DNA from: Amphibacillus cookii
Lineage (GTDB): Bacteria > Bacillota > Bacilli > Bacillales > Amphibacillaceae
Direction of reading: 5' to 3'
Assembly (NCBI RefSeq): GCF_016908375.1
Contig: NZ_JAFBDS010000001.1
Coordinates: 529,142 to 593,141, forward strand
Length of the DNA: 64,000 bases
Within the stretch, counting starts at the first letter, position 1. Each line of letters opens with the position of its first letter. The notes under the pieces were generated by a model. That model was not told where the DNA came from. It ran no database searches and worked only from the letters and a program-made list of their open reading frames with translations. Shown here piece after piece: positions 63,138 through 64,000 of this stretch. The position numbers and the translations under genes were made by a program.

Positions 63138-63180
63138 AATACGAATATTTTCGTTGTATTTAATAATAATTGTTCGACCA
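63138..63180 (-). promoter_or_regulatory. Pair of inverted PurR boxes upstream of guaC
   Basis: Plus-strand box AAATACGAATATTT-type at 63138-63150 (one mismatch in CGAAC) and inverted AATTGTTCGACCA at 63168-63180 (minus strand CGAACAATT, perfect core). Spacer 17 bases, as in B. subtilis PurR targets. Confidence 0.72.
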
Positions 63181-63365
63181 ATACGTAATATACATTAAAA
63201 TAGGACAGTTGTCAAAGGGTGAGGGATTATTAAAAGAGTAGATGTTAATGACCTTGTAGTATTTCAAATATTAAAGTAACCGGATTTTGGATTATGCATA
63301 CTGTAAGCGTGACTTCAGATGACTTAATGTATCATATGTTCACATTTTAGTGAGTATAAAAAATT

Positions 63366-63395
63366 TTATAAAACGCCCGCTGGAGGGTTCATTAT
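63366..63395 (+). repeat. R1 repeat remnant
   Basis: ACGCCCGCTGGAGGGTTCATTATA resembles the R1 3' end with changes. Only this end can be made out. Confidence 0.3.
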
Positions 63396-63628
63396 ATGAA
63401 AAGATTCGTATTTGAGTCCGTTTCATAATTATCGATATCGGATGTAAACACAAATGGGACAACGTGTTGAGACAAGAAGAAGTTCTATCCATCTGCAAAA
63501 CAATAAATTATTATATTATACAAAATATTTGTTTTTTTTGAAAATTTACTTAAATCAAATTTACATTTATTTGATATTATTATATTATTAAATGGTAATA
63601 CAAATCTATGGAAAAAGGTAGGGAACAA

Positions 63629-63656
63629 ATGAAAAAAGTAGTTTCATTGTTACTGA
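63629..63656 (+). pseudogene. Signal-peptide gene start cut by an R2 element
   Basis: ATG at 63629 after AAAGGTAGGG encodes MKKVVSLLL, a normal start of a lipoprotein or secreted protein signal. The frame then enters the R2 end ACTCAACTTTCGCAC and stops after 32 codons. The rest of the gene is either beyond the window or lost. Confidence 0.55.
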
Positions 63657-64000
63657 CTCAACTTTCGCACACTGAAAATAGTCATTCAACCTTGATCGTG
63701 TACAATAGACGCGGTTTTCAATAGGCTTGTTGCCTTTACTTCTGCATGGATGTAACGCATGGGACCTTCTCATACGTTTAGCACGTTATTTCGTTCCGAA
63801 AAGCAAGGGATTCGCTTTTCGCGGGGATGGCTTCAGCTAACTTGAGTCGCAAAGATCACTCCTCAAGTGGATCTTCAGCTCATCCTATTCCCGCAGAAGT
63901 CTCCCCCCTTGCTTATCTCCACTTAGACTGGAGGTTCATACGGAATGCGTAAGCCCAACCGCACGAAATAAAGTGAAGAAGATGTGACACGACTAGAATA
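63656..64000 (-). mobile_element. R2 repeat, copy 4, running off the window
   Basis: On the minus strand it matches copies 1 and 3, including the paired AGCTGAAG motifs, GCTTTTCGCGG-type hairpin and end GTGTGCGAAAGTTGAGT. It extends at least to the ATTCTAGTCGTGTCACATC block also seen in copy 1. It may be a part of a larger insertion sequence whose body lies outside the window. Confidence 0.75.

Noticed and set aside
63124-63240. Purine riboswitch before guaC
   Set aside because: The conserved purine aptamer loops are absent; PurR boxes explain the region better.

Overview
This window looks like the chromosome of a low-GC, spore-former-type Firmicute of the family Bacillaceae. The evidence is strong AGGAGG-type ribosome sites, frequent TTG and GTG starts, sigma-A style promoters, a Bce-type bacitracin module with its operator, PurR boxes, Fur and CcpA-type sites, and a TPP riboswitch before a ThiXYZ transporter. 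A xylan-degrading, facultatively anaerobic, salt- or alkali-tolerant genus (Amphibacillus/Gracilibacillus type) would fit the large cell-wall xylanase and the K+/Na+ transporters. That placement is inference only. There is no prophage, plasmid or CRISPR locus; it is ordinary chromosome broken up by an unusually dense set of dispersed repeats.

Layout. 0.1-2.3 kb: end of a maltodextrin ABC uptake operon (mdxF, mdxG). 2.4-3.2 kb: hairpin-rich non-coding DNA holding a repeat (R2), a candidate structured RNA and a short R1 repeat. 3.2-4.4 kb: 5'-3' exonuclease and a small membrane protein. 4.5-9.0 kb, minus strand: bceRSAB-type antimicrobial-peptide sensing and detoxification operon. 9.4-18.3 kb: secreted beta-helix/ricin-lectin protein, lipoprotein, MBL hydrolase, RNase H-like protein, a group II intron remnant beside an R2-type MITE, and a sortase-anchored GH10 xylanase. 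18.4-22.2 kb: Maf frame without a normal start, TetR regulator and an ABC exporter. 22.3-25.0 kb: TPP riboswitch and thiYXZ. 25.3-30.4 kb: small sigma factor and a tandemly duplicated lipoprotein / large lipase-like protein locus. 30.8-33.6 kb: small membrane proteins, an XRE regulator with three operators, an oppF pseudogene and formamidase. 33.6-44 kb: gamma-glutamyltransferase, PsiE-like protein, aminotransferase, fluoride riboswitch plus antiporter, GNAT, pseudouridine synthase and a CPA2 antiporter. 44-52 kb: ABC-2 exporter, amidotransferase, SLAP protein, M42 peptidase, PadR/PPD1 pair and a DUF1906 protein. 52.6-64 kb: chemoreceptor, ykkC-type riboswitch plus Nudix, flavin reductase, YkgJ, KtrAB, Crp/Fnr with a Fur-box cupin/methyltransferase operon, guaC with PurR boxes, and a signal-peptide gene cut by an R2 element.

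The most striking feature is R1, an intergenic element present in about 15 copies in 64 kb. It starts near TTTATCACAGATAACCGTC and ends near TTGAAGTTTCGTTTTATC. Compact (about 54 bp), standard (about 120-160 bp) and expanded (208-240 bp) forms occur. The main stem is conserved by compensatory changes, and in at least three genes R1 supplies the last codons and the stop. Other strong signals are an intact fluoride switch on an antiporter, a probable nucleoside-diphosphate (ykkC subtype 2c) switch on a Nudix gene, and the duplicated 26-30 kb locus, whose function I could not assign.
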